In this document: piece by piece, positions 1 to 13,590 of the stretch
Layout of the letters: each line of letters starts with the position of its first letter
How positions within the stretch are numbered: the stretch's first letter is position 1
Origin: Rhea pennata
Lineage: Eukaryota; Chordata; Aves; Rheiformes; Rheidae
Reading direction: 5' to 3'
Length of the DNA: 64,000 nt
Assembly: GCF_028389875.1 (NCBI RefSeq)
Contig: NC_084702.1
Span: forward strand, 69,537,582 to 69,601,581
Made by a program: the position numbers and the translations under genes
The notes under the pieces: model-generated
What the model was told of the DNA's origin: nothing
Databases searched by the model: none
Seen by the model: only the letters and a program-made list of their open reading frames with translations

Positions 1-699
1 CAAGACAGAAGGTCATGTGAAGTTTAATAGGATCCTTTCACTTAGGAGTGCCAAAACTTCAGGGAGATCAAGCTGAAAATTAATACAAAGCAAGAGAAAG
101 CCATCATAAAGATGAGCCTTAACAGACATGACTGTCCAGAATAAAGTAATTGAAGATTCTAGAAATACAGAAATTTTTCAGCGAAATATAGCTAATTCTT
201 CTCATCTTTTCCACCATAGGCCTATCCTGCAGCAAAGACCAGCTGTCGGTTCATTTCTGCCAGAGGCTGAAAGGCATTGGCAAATGCTCGGTGCCATCAA
301 TACAGACTCAGTGCTGCTTCACATGTAGCCATCCCCAGATTCGTAACAAAGCAAGATATTGGAATCAGCGAGGCCTCAAACAACAGAATTACTCTAAGTC
401 TAGAAGAAAATCACCTCAAAAGCCAAGAAATTAACAACCAACCTGTTCAACACTAGCTGTTTTTTATATAGCTAATTTAAACAGGGCTTCTGTTTACAGA
501 TTTTTAATGTTTTTTTTTTCTTTTGAACCATCCAATATAAATGGAATTCTGTGATCAAAACACATCCTGTAGGGTTGGCAATCTTAGTTTACTCCTCCAA
601 ATTTTTCCTTTAATGGTCCATAATTTGTAACATAACTTGAAATGTACCAGCAGTTAGTACTTCTTAGATGTGCATAGAGGCTAGAGATAAGCTTGCAAG

Positions 700-724
700 T
701 TTTTTTTTTTTTTTTTTTTTTTTT
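700..724. repeat. Poly-T run (25 nt)
   Basis: An uninterrupted T25. Read on the minus strand it is a poly-A run with an ATTAAA motif a few bases before it (plus-strand positions 733-738), so it may be the tail of an old retrocopy. No parent gene is recognised in the adjoining sequence. Confidence 0.8.
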
Positions 725-3700
725 AAATGAATGTTTAATTTGTGCTTTCTTCCATCTCTTCTTGAAACCTCCTTGAAATGGCAGCACCATGTACCCAAGA
801 GCACTCAGTGAAGGAGTGCCCTATGTGTTCTGCACTCTGGGCCAGGCCCCTCTGTGCTCACTCTCTTTCCCCCCCTCCCCCCCCAAAGGAATCAAGGTGA
901 AGTGGCAGTGTTTCTCCAAACTGTTTGCTCACTTCCATCCATCCTAAAATCTAAATTTACAAGCGGAATTTTATAACTGATCATGATATGTAGGCCAAAT
1001 CTAAACACCATTTCTTAAAAGGAAAGTTGTTCACTTAATACTTGACTGAACATCTAAGGATACCTCAGAAATATCTGGTCCTGGCCAGTTTTGTCCTGCT
1101 GTAAATGTCTTACTCCAACCTAAAAGCCCAATCAAATCTGGAATGTTAAGTTCCAAATATGTTTTAAGTGGTCATGAAGCAGCATGGTACCATAAAAACA
1201 AAGCTGTTTGCATCTACTCCATTACCAGATAGGTTGTAATTCACTCTGATATGGACGTAATTCACACTGATGGAGCAATTACTTAATCCAGTGTCTACTA
1301 GAAGAGTCTAAGCTCATATCTACAACATTACTCAGTCACTTCACTCCCAGCAAACTTTTGCCCCAGTGCAAATCTTCGACCTTAACGAGAGTGAGAGCAG
1401 CTGGCTGTTTGGAGTTGGAGACCTGGAGTGGCTGGCTAGCTCTGGGCCTCAATCATCAGGAGAATATTACCCAGACAGTCGATCTATTTTACTGTTGAAG
1501 TAAATGACAAGCAACCTTTAGAAGACCAGACTGGACCCTCTGAAGTGTAGCTGGGCATTTCAGAAGAGCTAGACTGAGTCTGGCATTCAGATTCCATTGA
1601 AACTCATTAGGAGTTGGACACACTGGTCCTTTGTGCTCTTTTGAATATCTCAGATTTACTCCCTAGCTACCTGACAATTTCAGGATGTAAAACAGGGAAA
1701 TGACACGTTTTATGCAATGTAGAGTGAGACACACAGCCACGAATGTAAGTGTCACTATGGATACAGAGCTAAGATTAGCAGTAGTTTTATTTCTAGACAG
1801 ACCTATATGAAAGTTAACAGAAATGTTTGGGGCTGGCTATAATGCATTAATCTAATGAAGACCACAAATCTAACTGTCCTTTTTCATAGACAGATTTGAG
1901 ACCTTTGGCTAAGAGTTTGCTTCTTCACTTGAAGTCTCTAGGAGTTCAGGATATGCAGCATGGGAAGGTTAGACTTAACCTCTGTGATGGCAATGTAACC
2001 TCAATTATAGATAGGTGCTGATAAAACTTAAAATCCACTGTTAAAAATATGGTGCTAGTATAATAGACATGGAGGGTGCTTTAAAGTGGTATGTGTGCAT
2101 GCATGTGTGTGTACATGGCCTATATGCACATACAACATAATACATATCTACGGTGTTGCTGGCCAATGCCAGACATACTGCTTTTTAAGTATTACAGTAT
2201 GCTTATGTCCTTCTGAAGACCTGAATGGTTAGTAACTCTCTGAGCAATAGAAACCAGGTCAGTTCTTATTCCACTGACTGTAGCAACACTGAATTGTGTT
2301 GTGGGGGGGAGGCGTCCCATCTGTGATTCAGGAAGCGTTTGGCCTCAGGCTCAGGTTGAGCAGAACCTGTACAGCTAGGTCTGAGCTGTTCTCTGATGGC
2401 CGAACGACCTAAGCTGGTGCAAATGCATCTGATGTGCCCAGAGATGTGTCTCAGGATTTGGGCAGGTCAATGCTAGATTCACTTTGGAGTGAGCATCTTC
2501 TGTGCTCAGAGGTACCTGAAATGTGTATCCACAGGGAACAGTGGCCCAAGGCCATCGGACATGTAGACTAATAAGAAAGGAGATGACTGAGTGAACATAG
2601 TGCAGGTGGAAGGAAGAGAGCCTGGGGGGAGATGTGCCTTGCAGTCTTCCTTACAGCTAGTGTGGATTAAAACCATTTCTGGCTTCATTGTTTTCTTCAG
2701 GGAGCTGCAATTTCCTTCGAAATTGAGAAAAGTGAGTAAGTGATATCGTGAACGTGAATGAAAATGATCTTTCTACCCAGGGAAGTACAGTCATCACTGT
2801 TACTCAGCCTAAAACTTTAGGGAAAAGACTGTGACAATAGCAGGAACTGTTTTAATAAAGCAGTGCCACTGCAGTATTTTGTGTAGGTTTTTACATTGCA
2901 CTCATCAGCCTAAATATCTCCTCTATGCCAATTTTATTTGCAGTCACCTCTCCAATCCATTTAGCAAGATTCCTTTTTTATGACATGACTTTTTTTGAGT
3001 AAAGGTGGGTTTATGGTCTTAACCCAGATGGTTGCTATTCTCAAAAGTGAATAGAGAGTTAAATCCAGAAGCATATCATTGTATTATCCATATTCTGACA
3101 CATCAGCTTCTTCAAGTGGCTCAGGAAAAATGTTTATTTGGCACATTCACTACTTGTTCTAACATTTCAAATTTTAAAAAGCAAACTATGATGACTTCTT
3201 TGTTAAAGCTCCAATAAATGGCATTGCTTATGTCTGATGTCTCTGGTATTTTATGTTGCTAGTGCAAGAAGATTTGTAAGATGGATTAATGAGGAAAAAA
3301 ATCAGAGTATCTTTCTGTGCCACATGTTGGCAGGGAGCTGTGGGACATCTTCCTTCTCCAAACATCCTTCCTTCTCTGTGGTTTGCAGCACCTAGTGACT
3401 GTTTACACCTAGCAGTCCAGCTGCCTTACTGTCACCCAGCTCTGGGTCAGCCAAGGGCTAAATGAGTGTCTTTACCATGAAACTGTGGGGAAAGGAACAA
3501 TTTCTTCAGTTACATTTCACACAGAGTCTGATTTAGTGTTCTGCAACCCTAGTGGATGAGAAAGGGGAATACACAGCTGTGAATCTTATTAGTCCCTAAA
3601 TGTGAAAATAGTTACCTTGTGCATCAAGGCCTACGCACAACTAGACCTGTTCAGGAAGAGATTTCTAGGCGTGCAGGGTTTCTGCCAGCCAGAGCATACT

Positions 3701-4103
3701 TGTATGATGATAGGATGAGGTGTGAGAGAAGCAGGGATTTGAGGAATGGCATTCTAGACAGAGAAGCTTGAAGTAGTAGCTTTGGTGGATGAATTCTGTA
3801 GACACAGAAAGAGAGTACATTGTAAATAATGTGTCAAATTGCTTGCGGTGGCTAGATGGAAATGCTTCTACGTAAGCTCAAATATACAAGTAATCTCAGT
3901 CCTAGGGGTTTCAGAAATGTCGTAGAAATGCTGGCTGCAGTTCCACAGGCAGCTGAACTTCTCTAATGTCTCTCCACATGGAAAGAACTCTCCACTACAA
4001 AAAAACCACTCTACCCTCACTGCATGCCCACTTGGGCCATCCCACCCCTCTCTCAGGTGTCATTTTTGAGCTGATTCAGCTTGTTAACCCAGCAGAAAAA
4101 GAA

Positions 4104-4105
<2 letters not shown>

Positions 4106-4138
<33 letters not shown>
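4106..4138. repeat. Poly-T run (33 nt)
   Basis: The longest homopolymer in the window. No polyadenylation signal is obvious on the minus strand next to it, so a retrocopy origin is not supported. It is likely length-polymorphic. Confidence 0.85.
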
Positions 4139-4139
<1 letters not shown>

Positions 4140-7100
4140 TGGCTGTGTTCTGGGGATTCAGTGTCCTTTGGAGAGATCAGAGACTTCTCATGTGGGTTAG
4201 GCAGCAAGTGGACATAGGCCAGAAAGGGATCTTTTTTTTGAGGAAAAGGAGCTGTGCAGCACTGACAGCCTCTCCTGGTGCTGCCCTGCTCAGGGGGTCC
4301 AGCAATCTCCTAAGGAAAACCCGGCCTGCCCAGTCTCTGTCTCCTTTGCCAGCACCGTCCATCGCAGGGGTGTTAATGATCCAGCAGGCACAAGACGAGA
4401 GAGATGAGGCTGCAAAGAAGCCACCTTTCTGGAAAACCTTACATTAAAAGGGAGCACAGAAGAAAAACTGCTTGGAGAAACTTCAGGTGCAGGTAAGTTG
4501 TTGCCTTGTTAAACAGCACATCTGTGTAAATGTGTAATGGTGATATGTGGACTCTGGTGTGGAGATCTTTCTAGAAGGGCCAGTGGTGCACAAACACCTA
4601 TCCTGCAGCTGCTGATGGTGATGGGCAGGGCTTAAAAGCCTGTTATCACTCCTCTTCACCCCCTGACCTACCCTTAAAAGTGAACCTGAGTGCTGAAGTA
4701 AACTGAAAATCCCACTCAAGCAATATAAAATTAATATCAGGGTGATGGGACAAGTGGCAGGTTAAACTCTGATGAACAGTGCAGAAACTCTCGAGCAGTG
4801 ACTGTGGTCCAAAATAAAGTAATGGGAGAGCCCAGCTCATCTGCCTCCTTCCACAAGGATTTTGGCACAAAATGCTACCACGTAGCTCATCCCAGGAGAG
4901 AGTGCCATATGTGGTCACAATATGGGGCTTTAACATAAGACTATATGGCCTTTAGGAAGGATGTGACAGTCGCATGCTCACCAGAAGGACAGCTGTCCAG
5001 GGCAACCAGCAAGTCATGGCACCTGGGAGGAACTCCAGTGCATCAACAGGTCATGCAACAGGGTGATGCAGATAGGGCATGGTTAATGTTAAATAAATGC
5101 AGAAAACCTACTGACGCCTTTCGTAAGGACTAAGGGATTTTAATGTGCAAACACAGTGCTTGATGTGCTGTTCCCCAGTTTGTTGAGCCCCAATTATGCA
5201 AGTTTCTGACGGAGTTCAGGCTGCCTCACAGAACTGCTGGGTCTGGAGCCTGGAGCAGGAGCGGCTGCAGTGCCATCCAGCCTTGTCCTCCTGTGCCTGA
5301 GTCCTGGCGTACACAGAGCACTGAGTACGCATAAATTATGCTCAAGGGTTGGCAAGAGTCAGCTCTAACCATGCAGTAAACATGGAAGAGAAACCCCGAA
5401 TTCCCTCTTGTTTAGCACGCTAACAAGAGCCTGCATCAAGGTAACAGTACTTGAAGGCTCACTAAATGAAAATTAGGGTGAACTTTGGATTTTAAACCCT
5501 TAAGAGTTGTCATGGATTTGACTAAATACTATCAGATAGCAAAAGGAGAAGATGGTCTGTGTGTAGAGGCTGAGGGAAGCTGGAAGCAAGGAAAGGCTTT
5601 CCTTGCAAATGAGAGAGGAGTCCCAGGCAGACCAAAGCACTGGGCATGCGAGCATTTCGAGGCAGCTCGTGGAATCCGGCTTTCCTTCAGCAGTAATCCT
5701 TGCGATACCAACAGGAGTGGGCTGCCTTCTCGTCATGCCACATCTATGCTCATGCTTGCCAGGCCAGTTTGGCGAAGGGCACTGCTGTTTCTTGTAGTCT
5801 TACTCTTAGGGGAAATTCTCACAGGGCAAATATGGTGTTAGTAGGAAGGAAGGAGAACTCCAGCATGATGGAAGTTGATTATTCTAACCACCTAGCATAG
5901 AGGGAATGCCTTATTACAATCCCATGATGACCCTCTGTAAATTGTAAATCCCCTACAGTTATTTAACCAGATGGCAAACATGGAAGGACTGTATTTTCTG
6001 GCTATTCTCCTGCATCTGCTATGTTTCATACAATAGCTGAACTAATGAAGCTTGAGATTAAATTGTCGCTTATCAACTGTTTTCACCTGGAACGATATTA
6101 TTTGGTTGCTTGGCTCTGGAAGTAAAAATACATTGTCATGTTATAATATATCGGGAGCCTGAATCAGACTCGTAACAGATAATGTTGGCTTACAAGATTA
6201 CTATCCTTTGCTGCAACTTCTACTATCTGAACGGTGATTGGATGGTGTTCTCCTCCAGAGGAAAATTGCAAATTCGTTACCCTGTGTCCCTGGCCCTCGT
6301 CCTCCTAGACTTCATGGGAAGCAGCCCTGGGCCTCTTGGTCAAAGCAGGTAACTAATGCACTGAAAAACCAGCAGGACTCTGCCCGCTGGCGCAGGGGGG
6401 AGTTTAAGGATGGGCCGTGTGAAGAGGACACGCTGGTGCCGCGCTCCCTGGAAGCGGCCGCTTCACAGTGCGGGTGAGCTGGCTTTGCGGGGGCAGCGCC
6501 AGGACCGCACGGAGCCCTCCCCGCAGCCTGCCCGGCGGGGGAGCAGGCAGCGCCCGGGAAAGCTGTAGAGAGACGACAACGATCAGTGTTGAAATTGTCC
6601 ATCAGCTGCAGTCAGTAGCTGTTGCACTTGGTGCAGAATCTGTGTGAATGTGAAGCTTGCATTAAACAAGGATGGAGACGAACTGTGATAGAAAGTTTAG
6701 TTGCTCAAAAGTGGAGTCCTGGACTGTTTGAAACCTCTTGCCTATTAAGTTAGATACAGTGAAAAATTGACTGGAAAAATCATGAATGTCAGAACTGTTA
6801 ATTTTGATATTTCTGAAATCAAATCTTTTGGTTGGGGAACGTAGGTGGATGCCATTCAGAAGGCAGAAGCTGTATCAGGTATTTCTCCTATCAGCAGCTG
6901 CTTGGATGGAGTTTGCATTTCGATTGTGTACCCGTATGGTCCATAGCTGCAGCTTGGTATGAGTGCCTGAAGTGTAGCTCCGTGCAGGATGCCGGAGTGC
7001 CGGAGTGGTCTCTTTCCAGTCTTCCCTGTTGAAGGAGTTTTTCTACTGCATAGTGACAATTATGGTAGCAGTGAGAGACACAGTCTAAGGTGGTATTTAA

Positions 7101-8266
7101 GGCTCTTGGCTGAGAGAAAGGAGCAGTCTCCACCTCCAGTGAACAGGGAGCGTCTCAGTTTCATATTGACTCCAGATGATCTCGGTTTTTTTCAGTCACC
7201 TGAGGAAGAAACAGTTACTCAGAGAAGCCTTTTTTTTCCCCCCGCTTGTCAAATGAGTTTTGCTGGTTTTCTGTAGGAAATCTGCTGAGCACAAAGCTGA
7301 AAGCTGTCGATTTCAGTGGGCCCTGAAAGGGTGCTTTACTCGCTGACGGCCAAAGCAAGTAGGAGCTGAATTTGAACAGTGAAGAGTAAGCAATTGCCAG
7401 CAGTCCCCAAACAGATTTATAGAGTGTGTCTCACTGCCTCCCGTTGTTTCCACATGCACAGAGCAATCATGTGCTTGAGTCTCAGGAACTTTTATAGGGG
7501 AAACGATAAAATAAGTCTCTGAGGAAAGAACATTGTGTACCCTCTGTAACAGCCCATCCCACCTCTCCCTCGCAGGAAAGGAGTTGTCTTCTGAGATGAA
7601 AATATGCCGTACATGGAGCACAAAGTCTGCCGTAGACAACTGTTTTCCTTCTCTTTCATCATCTTTGTTCATTGGGTTCCTTTACCTTTGGTGAATGAGT
7701 GTGTATATTCACGCCCTAGATTAATGAGTTAAGGTTGCAAATTAGAGGACTACTTCATTTTTAACAGCATTTGTTCTAAACAGAAGAAAGGTATGTGGTT
7801 AATTTGAACTATGCTGAGGTTGAATCCCAGTGAAATTCAAAGCATCTTGTTTTCTTACAAGCTGCCTACTGGGCTCCTGAAACTCCTAAATAACCTCAAG
7901 GTTTGTTATCACTCCTATTCAAGCCTTTTGCTGGCTGAAGTTTTTCTACCTTCTGCTTCCAAACTCTGGACTGTGCTGATCTCTCTGTGCTAGGAAGCCT
8001 CCATTAGAAATCTGTTCCACAGAGATCCTAGGAGCTTGCAAACTGTGGTCAGGTCACCTCTGCACCTTCTCCTGAATGAAGTAAATAATACTGAGTTTCT
8101 TCTGTTATTCCAAGGCATATGCCATGGACTTCATTTTTTTCTGTTTTGTTTTTGAACTCTCAAAATTTCCACTTCGAAATACAGACAGCTAAATTTGCTA
8201 TAGTATCTTGTCACTGCATGCAACATTGGTATTAATTCTATTTTTTCAGGATCAAATTTTACTTAC

Positions 8267-8300
8267 TACAGCTGTAAGTAATGCTACAGCTGTAGCATTA
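8267..8300. repeat. 22-bp perfect palindrome with paired CAGCTG E-boxes
   Basis: Positions 8279-8300 form a perfect 22-bp palindrome centred on CAGCTG. The decamer TACAGCTGTA occurs at 8267-8276 and again at 8285-8294, 18 bp apart. CAGCTG is a bHLH-type E-box. Any regulatory role is inference; the palindromes themselves are directly visible. Confidence 0.85.
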
Positions 8301-8389
8301 GATCGTAAGCATAAACTCAGTTGTTATTTTGCCATTACTATACTGTCATTTTCCAGTGTCATGGACTTCCAGAGTACAGCCTCCATATT

Positions 8390-8410
8390 ATATATGACCA
8401 GGTCATATAT
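8390..8410. repeat. 21-bp palindrome containing TGACC-A-GGTCA
   Basis: Two perfect 10-bp arms (8390-8399 and 8401-8410) surround one central base. The core holds inverted copies of a nuclear-receptor-like half site (GGTCA). It may be a cruciform-prone sequence or a receptor element; only the symmetry is certain. Confidence 0.85.
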
Positions 8411-8540
8411 GCCTGTTACTGCTTTATGAAAACAGATCTTTAAATTCTTTTTGTGTCATCTGCAAATTTCCTCAGCACTGATTTTGTATTTTCTTCCAAA
8501 TCACTGATAAAGATATTTAATGGTATATTTAATTTAATAT

Positions 8541-11500
8541 ATCTCTAAAGGTATATTCTAAAGGAATTAAAGTTTTGTTGATGTTTCCCTTTTATAGTTA
8601 TTTTTATTGTCAGTTCTGAATGTGTTTATTTTTAACAGAGTGGTAGTTTTTACAATTGAAATACTGTGTGGGACAAGATGAAATATTTCACAGATATCTC
8701 ATGTCAAGTCCAACTAAGCTTGTTGTCTCATGGGGGGAAATTAGTCAAGTTGGTTTGACAAGGACCAACGTAGTAGAGAACACAACCCTAAACTCCGTCT
8801 CATTGAAGTTCTAGCCTTAAAGCACATTGAAAACCTGCCCAGCAGCTTTGAAATCTCTTTGGATGAGGCTTCCTATTAGTGTAACCAGTGAGACATTTTG
8901 GGGTCAGCTGGCTAGTTGCCCTCTTAAACATCCAAGATTAGAAGAAAGCCAAATATGAGAGTCGTGGAATCTTTGTTACTGATCAGTTGAAACATCCGTG
9001 ACTTTGCACTCCCGCGCTCTGAGAACTTCTGCGTGACATGCTTCTCTGTTGCCTTTTGAGACTCCTAATCGTGCATCTGAAATCACAGGAATTAATTTTG
9101 GAAGCTGTAGAGCTGCTGTTTCAAACAGCTACAGATTGCTGCGTGGGAACAGTGAAACTGCCGTGATTTGTTACAACAGAGGAAAAATTTCATCTGGCTT
9201 CTCTTCACATTAATAACCGATATGCTGGCTATAAATCTTCAGCTCACAAATATTAGCGGGACTTCCCCTGAAGCTGGCTGCCAGCAACCTGCAGGCCCAG
9301 TGTTTGCAGCTAGTTAAAGCCTGACAGACTCTGGCCGGGGAGATGTCTTTGCCTGCAGCTCTTCTGGAGATAGCCAGGAGCACTGTCCCCCTGCAGAGCA
9401 CAGGCTGAGCAGTCTCTTAGCACATCAGAGGGGGTTACCATGTGGAAGAACCTGGTTTTGAAAGTCTTCCTGAGCCCATACTTTGAGCCTGAAGATCTGA
9501 TGAGCAGGGGAGCCTGCAATGGGAGATGCTTGCTCCTGTTTCATGTTTGAAAAGGAAGGTAGCTCCCAACTCCAGCTCCTACTTTGGGGCATGCACAGTT
9601 TAGGCCAGAGCCTTCCCAGGCTTCCCCAGGGACTGTTAGTTGCCTGTGGCTCCTACAGAGTAAGAACATGCTGAGGGAGGGAGGCTGCAAGGATGCTGGC
9701 TGTCCTAGTCAGAGCCTCAGCTGCTTGTGATCTGGAGAGACTAGTCTAGCTTCAGTAAGAGCTTAAAAGGGACGTGTATCGTTTTACAAGCAGATCCAAC
9801 TACTGCTAGTTTGGGGGGTGAAAGAAGAGACTGACCTGGAGTGCTGGGAATTTTTGAGAGGAGGCAAGTACCAGTGACCTTGTTACAAGTCCAGATGCTC
9901 GTTGGACACACTTGCTGGTGTGGGGCAGTGCTGAGATCTGTCCCGATCACAAACATGCATCACAAACATGCAGCCACAGGCTGTAGTCAGGCAAAATAGT
10001 TACAGGTAGCCTCAAGGCAGTGACAGCTACTTTTTTTTTTTAAATGAAGTTAAAGTGTATGTGATTTTCATTAGAGAAGGAATTTGATTGATTCAGTGAA
10101 GGGCTTACCACCTTCCCCTTGTGCCAGCCACTCTGTGAAGTTGTGACCAAGGAGGTATTTGCCTCTGAATTCACAGTTTGGGATTGTTTATCTTGATGAT
10201 CTGAGCTCACTCTCTGCTTAGCTTTCTTATGACGGAAAATGCCATCTTCTGTATGAAATAACATCAGCTCTTATATCAGAGGCCAGTGGTTTCTAGCTTA
10301 TAATATAATGGCCTGGATTGTGAATCTCTAGCCAGGTCAGGGCTGGAGCTGGTCAGGAGACTCTGAGCAGCTGGAAAAAAAGACTTAATTGAAGATGTTT
10401 GGTTCAGCTCCTGTGAGAAGCTCAGAACTCATTTAACAATGACGTTATATTTTAGGATAAGTGACATTTTATTACACAAAGTGATCTTTTTCTCATGGAA
10501 GAAAATGAATATTGTCATAGATAACATTTTCCTTTAAAGCTGAAGTCTTGATGAAGCTGTAGTTTTTAGTAGAACACTGTTAAGGAATCAAAAAACTTGA
10601 CCTGTGTGGATTTGTTTGACTCTATGTCTGGTCCTTGCAACTGGAGAGAATAGTACTTAGCACTGTTCTGAAATGACGGGGTTAACTCCGGAGTCCTGTC
10701 TAATTTCCTTTGTGTGACTGCAGTTCCCTGCATAAAGGCTGGAGGAATACTGCATGGCAGCTGGTGAGCTATGCTGTCATTCATTACTAGTGTTCATTTT
10801 TAAATAGCCTTTATATGCTATATGTTATATAGCACTGATTGCTATTTATTAACATCTACAACTTCTAATCATGATTCACATGAGATTGCTCTCACTGAGA
10901 GCTAAAGAGAGTCCTAAAATAATGGGTTGAACATGATTTCTACCTCAAATAGTAAGTCCAGGTATTTTGAAGGCAGGACTGATAAAACTGAGCAGCAGTT
11001 CAAAAGGATTGTAATTTACAGAAGTTTACCTCCTCCCATTTTTGAAACTAAAAGCAAAAACATTACCGCTTTTCAACTTGTTTTTTCTTGAAATTCAACT
11101 CGTGTTTACAAGTTTTGCAAAGCTTCCGATGAACTTGGCTGAAGCTTCAGGTGTTCAGCTGAGTGCTCCTTGGATTTGCATGACTGTAGGTTCCTGATCT
11201 GAGAACTGCTCTGCCACCAATGCAGCTCTCTTACCTGACCAGCATCTGTGTACACATCCTTTTACAATGTCCTTTTCAGTCTCCAGCTCAAGCAGCTGAA
11301 GCTCGTCTAGCCACCTGCTGCCAATTCCTGTCCGATTGCCATCACATCTAAAGCAGTAAGTGTGATCTCTCCCTAATCACCTTTGGAACATTCAGGTAGG
11401 TTAATTTAAAACAGTGATTTTCTTCACTGAGGCTAGACCAGCAGACATTGCCTGAGGCAGTTTAAGGTGTGCTCACAAACATCTCTCTGCTGGCAGTGCC

Positions 11501-13471
11501 CAAGGTTGCAACATGAAGCAAAAGGGCTGTCACAAAAAGCACAAGCTAGAAACTTCCGTAACAAGCTCAGCTGTGCACCTAGAGAACACCTGTAGGTAAC
11601 TGAAAGAAGCAATTTCTTGTTTTTCTTGAGGAAATTCAGTCCTCAGGCTTCTCGCTCCAGATTTACAGAAGTGTAACTGAGAGACAAATGTGGTTTGCAG
11701 CTGAGATGGAGAAAAAACCAGGCCTGCCTTGCAGTGTGTTGTATCTGTGGATGAAAGCTATTGGGTTGCAGTTCTTTAATGAGATTTGATTTTATGAAGT
11801 TTTCGTGTGCTGCTATTACGTCAGGTAATCCTTGGTGACGATGCCCTTCCTGTCCAGTACCCCCCAGCCACCAGCAATTCTTGCTTCTTGAGCTGTGAAG
11901 TTTCGTGTCAATTTTAAATGTAATTTTTATGATGCTACAGAAATCCAAAAATAGTAAAATGCTATGCTCTCTCCACCTCTGCTGCGAAGACTGAAAACTA
12001 TTTGAGGTGATCTCTCAGTCTTATGAGAAAAATTAAATTGCAAGCGATCAGGGTTTTGTTTTTGTTTTTTTCCCTTTCAGATGGGTAATATTGGTTTTCG
12101 TGTGCATTCTCGAGCTGTGCAGAGGCGTATTTGTTGCTCAGCCAAGTTCTGAAGCTGCTGTTATGGAACAAGGCAGAGAAGGGAGAAAAAGAGGTGCTGA
12201 TAAATTACTGGGGAGAAGGAGTGGCTTAGAGGTGTCTTCCCAACCTCCCAAGTTGGTGTGCGAAACACAGCACAGAATTACCTGCACTAATGACTGCAGG
12301 CTGCCAAAACGGACTGCAAAGCCTCAGCCGCATTCATCGTCCTCTAGAACTAAGTTTGGTCATGACATGCAAGGAAAATTGCCTGCAGGTCCCTATAGAT
12401 GAGTGGTTGGATAACAGTAAACAGGGTAAGATCTTTTTGTCTGTTTTTTTCAGAACGCTGTTGGCTATGATAGTTCATAAAGAATATTGTCTTCTGAGGA
12501 ACTGAATATTCTTCATAGGTAATAAATATTTCAAAGCTTTGATCACTGAATAAGTAGTGGGCCTGAAATACCATACGCAGCATAGGCCAAGGTTGTCAGA
12601 AGTGAAGGATTAATTGCGTTGCTTCCAGCAGCTTTCAAAGCAGCATCTGTCTGGGCTCCCAGGGACTTCTCTTGCCGTTTGGGCAGAGCTGCGCTTGCCA
12701 GAGATTGCTCTTTCCTGCAGGCTCTGAGAGAGAGACTTTGGAGACGGGAGGACCTGGGGAGGGTGACAGTCCCCGTCCTGATATCTGTGAGTCATGGAGG
12801 GCCGTGCTATGGGCTGACGCGTGGGGACCTCATGGCAGAGGCCTACTGAACAAGTGTCAGCCTTGCTCTGCAGGAGGCGAAGGCCCCGGTCCTGCAGGCA
12901 GCATTAGCAGAGGTAACTCCCTACCCCTCTGCAGGGGCCCAGCGCTTTGCCAAACTGGGTCATGACGAGTGAAGGGATCTTGTGAGTATCTGTGAATACT
13001 GTGCAGCTGCTGGGCCAGATGAGAATTTGAAGGCTGGGGGGAAAAAGGCATTAAAAATTTGAGATGAAGATGGTCACACTGAGGATGGAGAGTCAGTTTC
13101 TCCATCTTCCAACCAAATGCTACCACCGAGCTTTGATGCAGCAACTCAGGGCAGGGCATGGAGGCAATTTAAGCAGCAGGAAAGCTCCATCCTTCCTAAG
13201 GTAAAAATCTTAAAGTTTTGACCATATTTCTTTTTCCTTTTCTGTGGCTAATGATGTGGTTCACTCATTGCTCTGATGTGAAAGATGTGTCAGTGAGTAT
13301 TGGCAGCTGGTAAAAATCATCAGTGCAGGAAACAGCAATCCCCGTTTGTCCTGCTGGTTTGCAGTGGTGCAGAAAGGCTGTGCACACGTATGCGTGCACA
13401 CATGTGCCATCTCTCTTCCTCGCAACAAATGCGTTGTAATTAAAGTTGCTACGTGGCAGAGCCGACACAAG
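8541..13471. other. Intergenic DNA, no gene recognised
   Basis: No homologous coding exon recognised. It contains one stretch (12081-12425) bounded by a strong 3' splice-site-like tract and a GTAAGA donor-like site. That stretch is treated only as a candidate non-coding exon in the findings. Confidence 0.55.
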
Positions 13472-13590
13472 AGGCAGCGTGGTTTAGTGAGCAGAGCGCA
13501 CTGTTCTGTGAGCTTGACGGTCCCGTTCCTTCTCTTCCCGTAGTTTGCAGGGTGACACTGGGTAAGTCACCTCAGTGCTCTGCACTCTTG
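13472..13590 (+). mobile_element. MIR-like SINE fragment
   Basis: The segment 'gcagcgtggtttagtgagca' near the start and 'ggtgacactgggtaagtcac' at 13551-13570, followed by 'ctcagtgctctgcact', parallel the order of blocks in mammalian-wide interspersed repeats: the tRNA-like head, then the 'tgtgacc ttgggcaagtcac' core. MIRs are ancient tRNA-derived SINEs shared by amniotes. The copy is diverged and truncated, and boundaries are approximate. Confidence 0.6.

Larger units (their letters stand above)
1..7890. other. Intergenic DNA, no gene recognised
   Basis: AT-rich non-coding DNA. Open frames here are short, lack family resemblance and do not chain across splice sites. Visible content is a T25 run (700-724), a T33 run (4106-4138), C-rich patches near 870-890 and one exon-like 31-bp segment at 2701-2731 (see findings). 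In human the gene beyond the 3' end of TARS1 is ADAMTS12, but no thrombospondin repeat or metalloprotease exon is recognisable here. Confidence 0.6.
7891..8540 (-). mobile_element. Degenerate CR1-like LINE relic
   Basis: The stretch around 8452-8525 (starting near 'tcatctgcaaatttcctcag' and running to 'actgataaagatatttaatg') resembles a block found in old CR1-type LINEs read in reverse orientation. The flanks at 8041-8100 also have a CR1-like flavour. It is highly diverged, has no open frame and its limits are uncertain. A conspicuous palindrome cluster at 8261-8410 lies inside it. Confidence 0.4.

Noticed and set aside
584-790. A 68-codon minus-strand open frame with poly-lysine
   Set aside because: The lysines are translation of the T25 run and there is no family resemblance.
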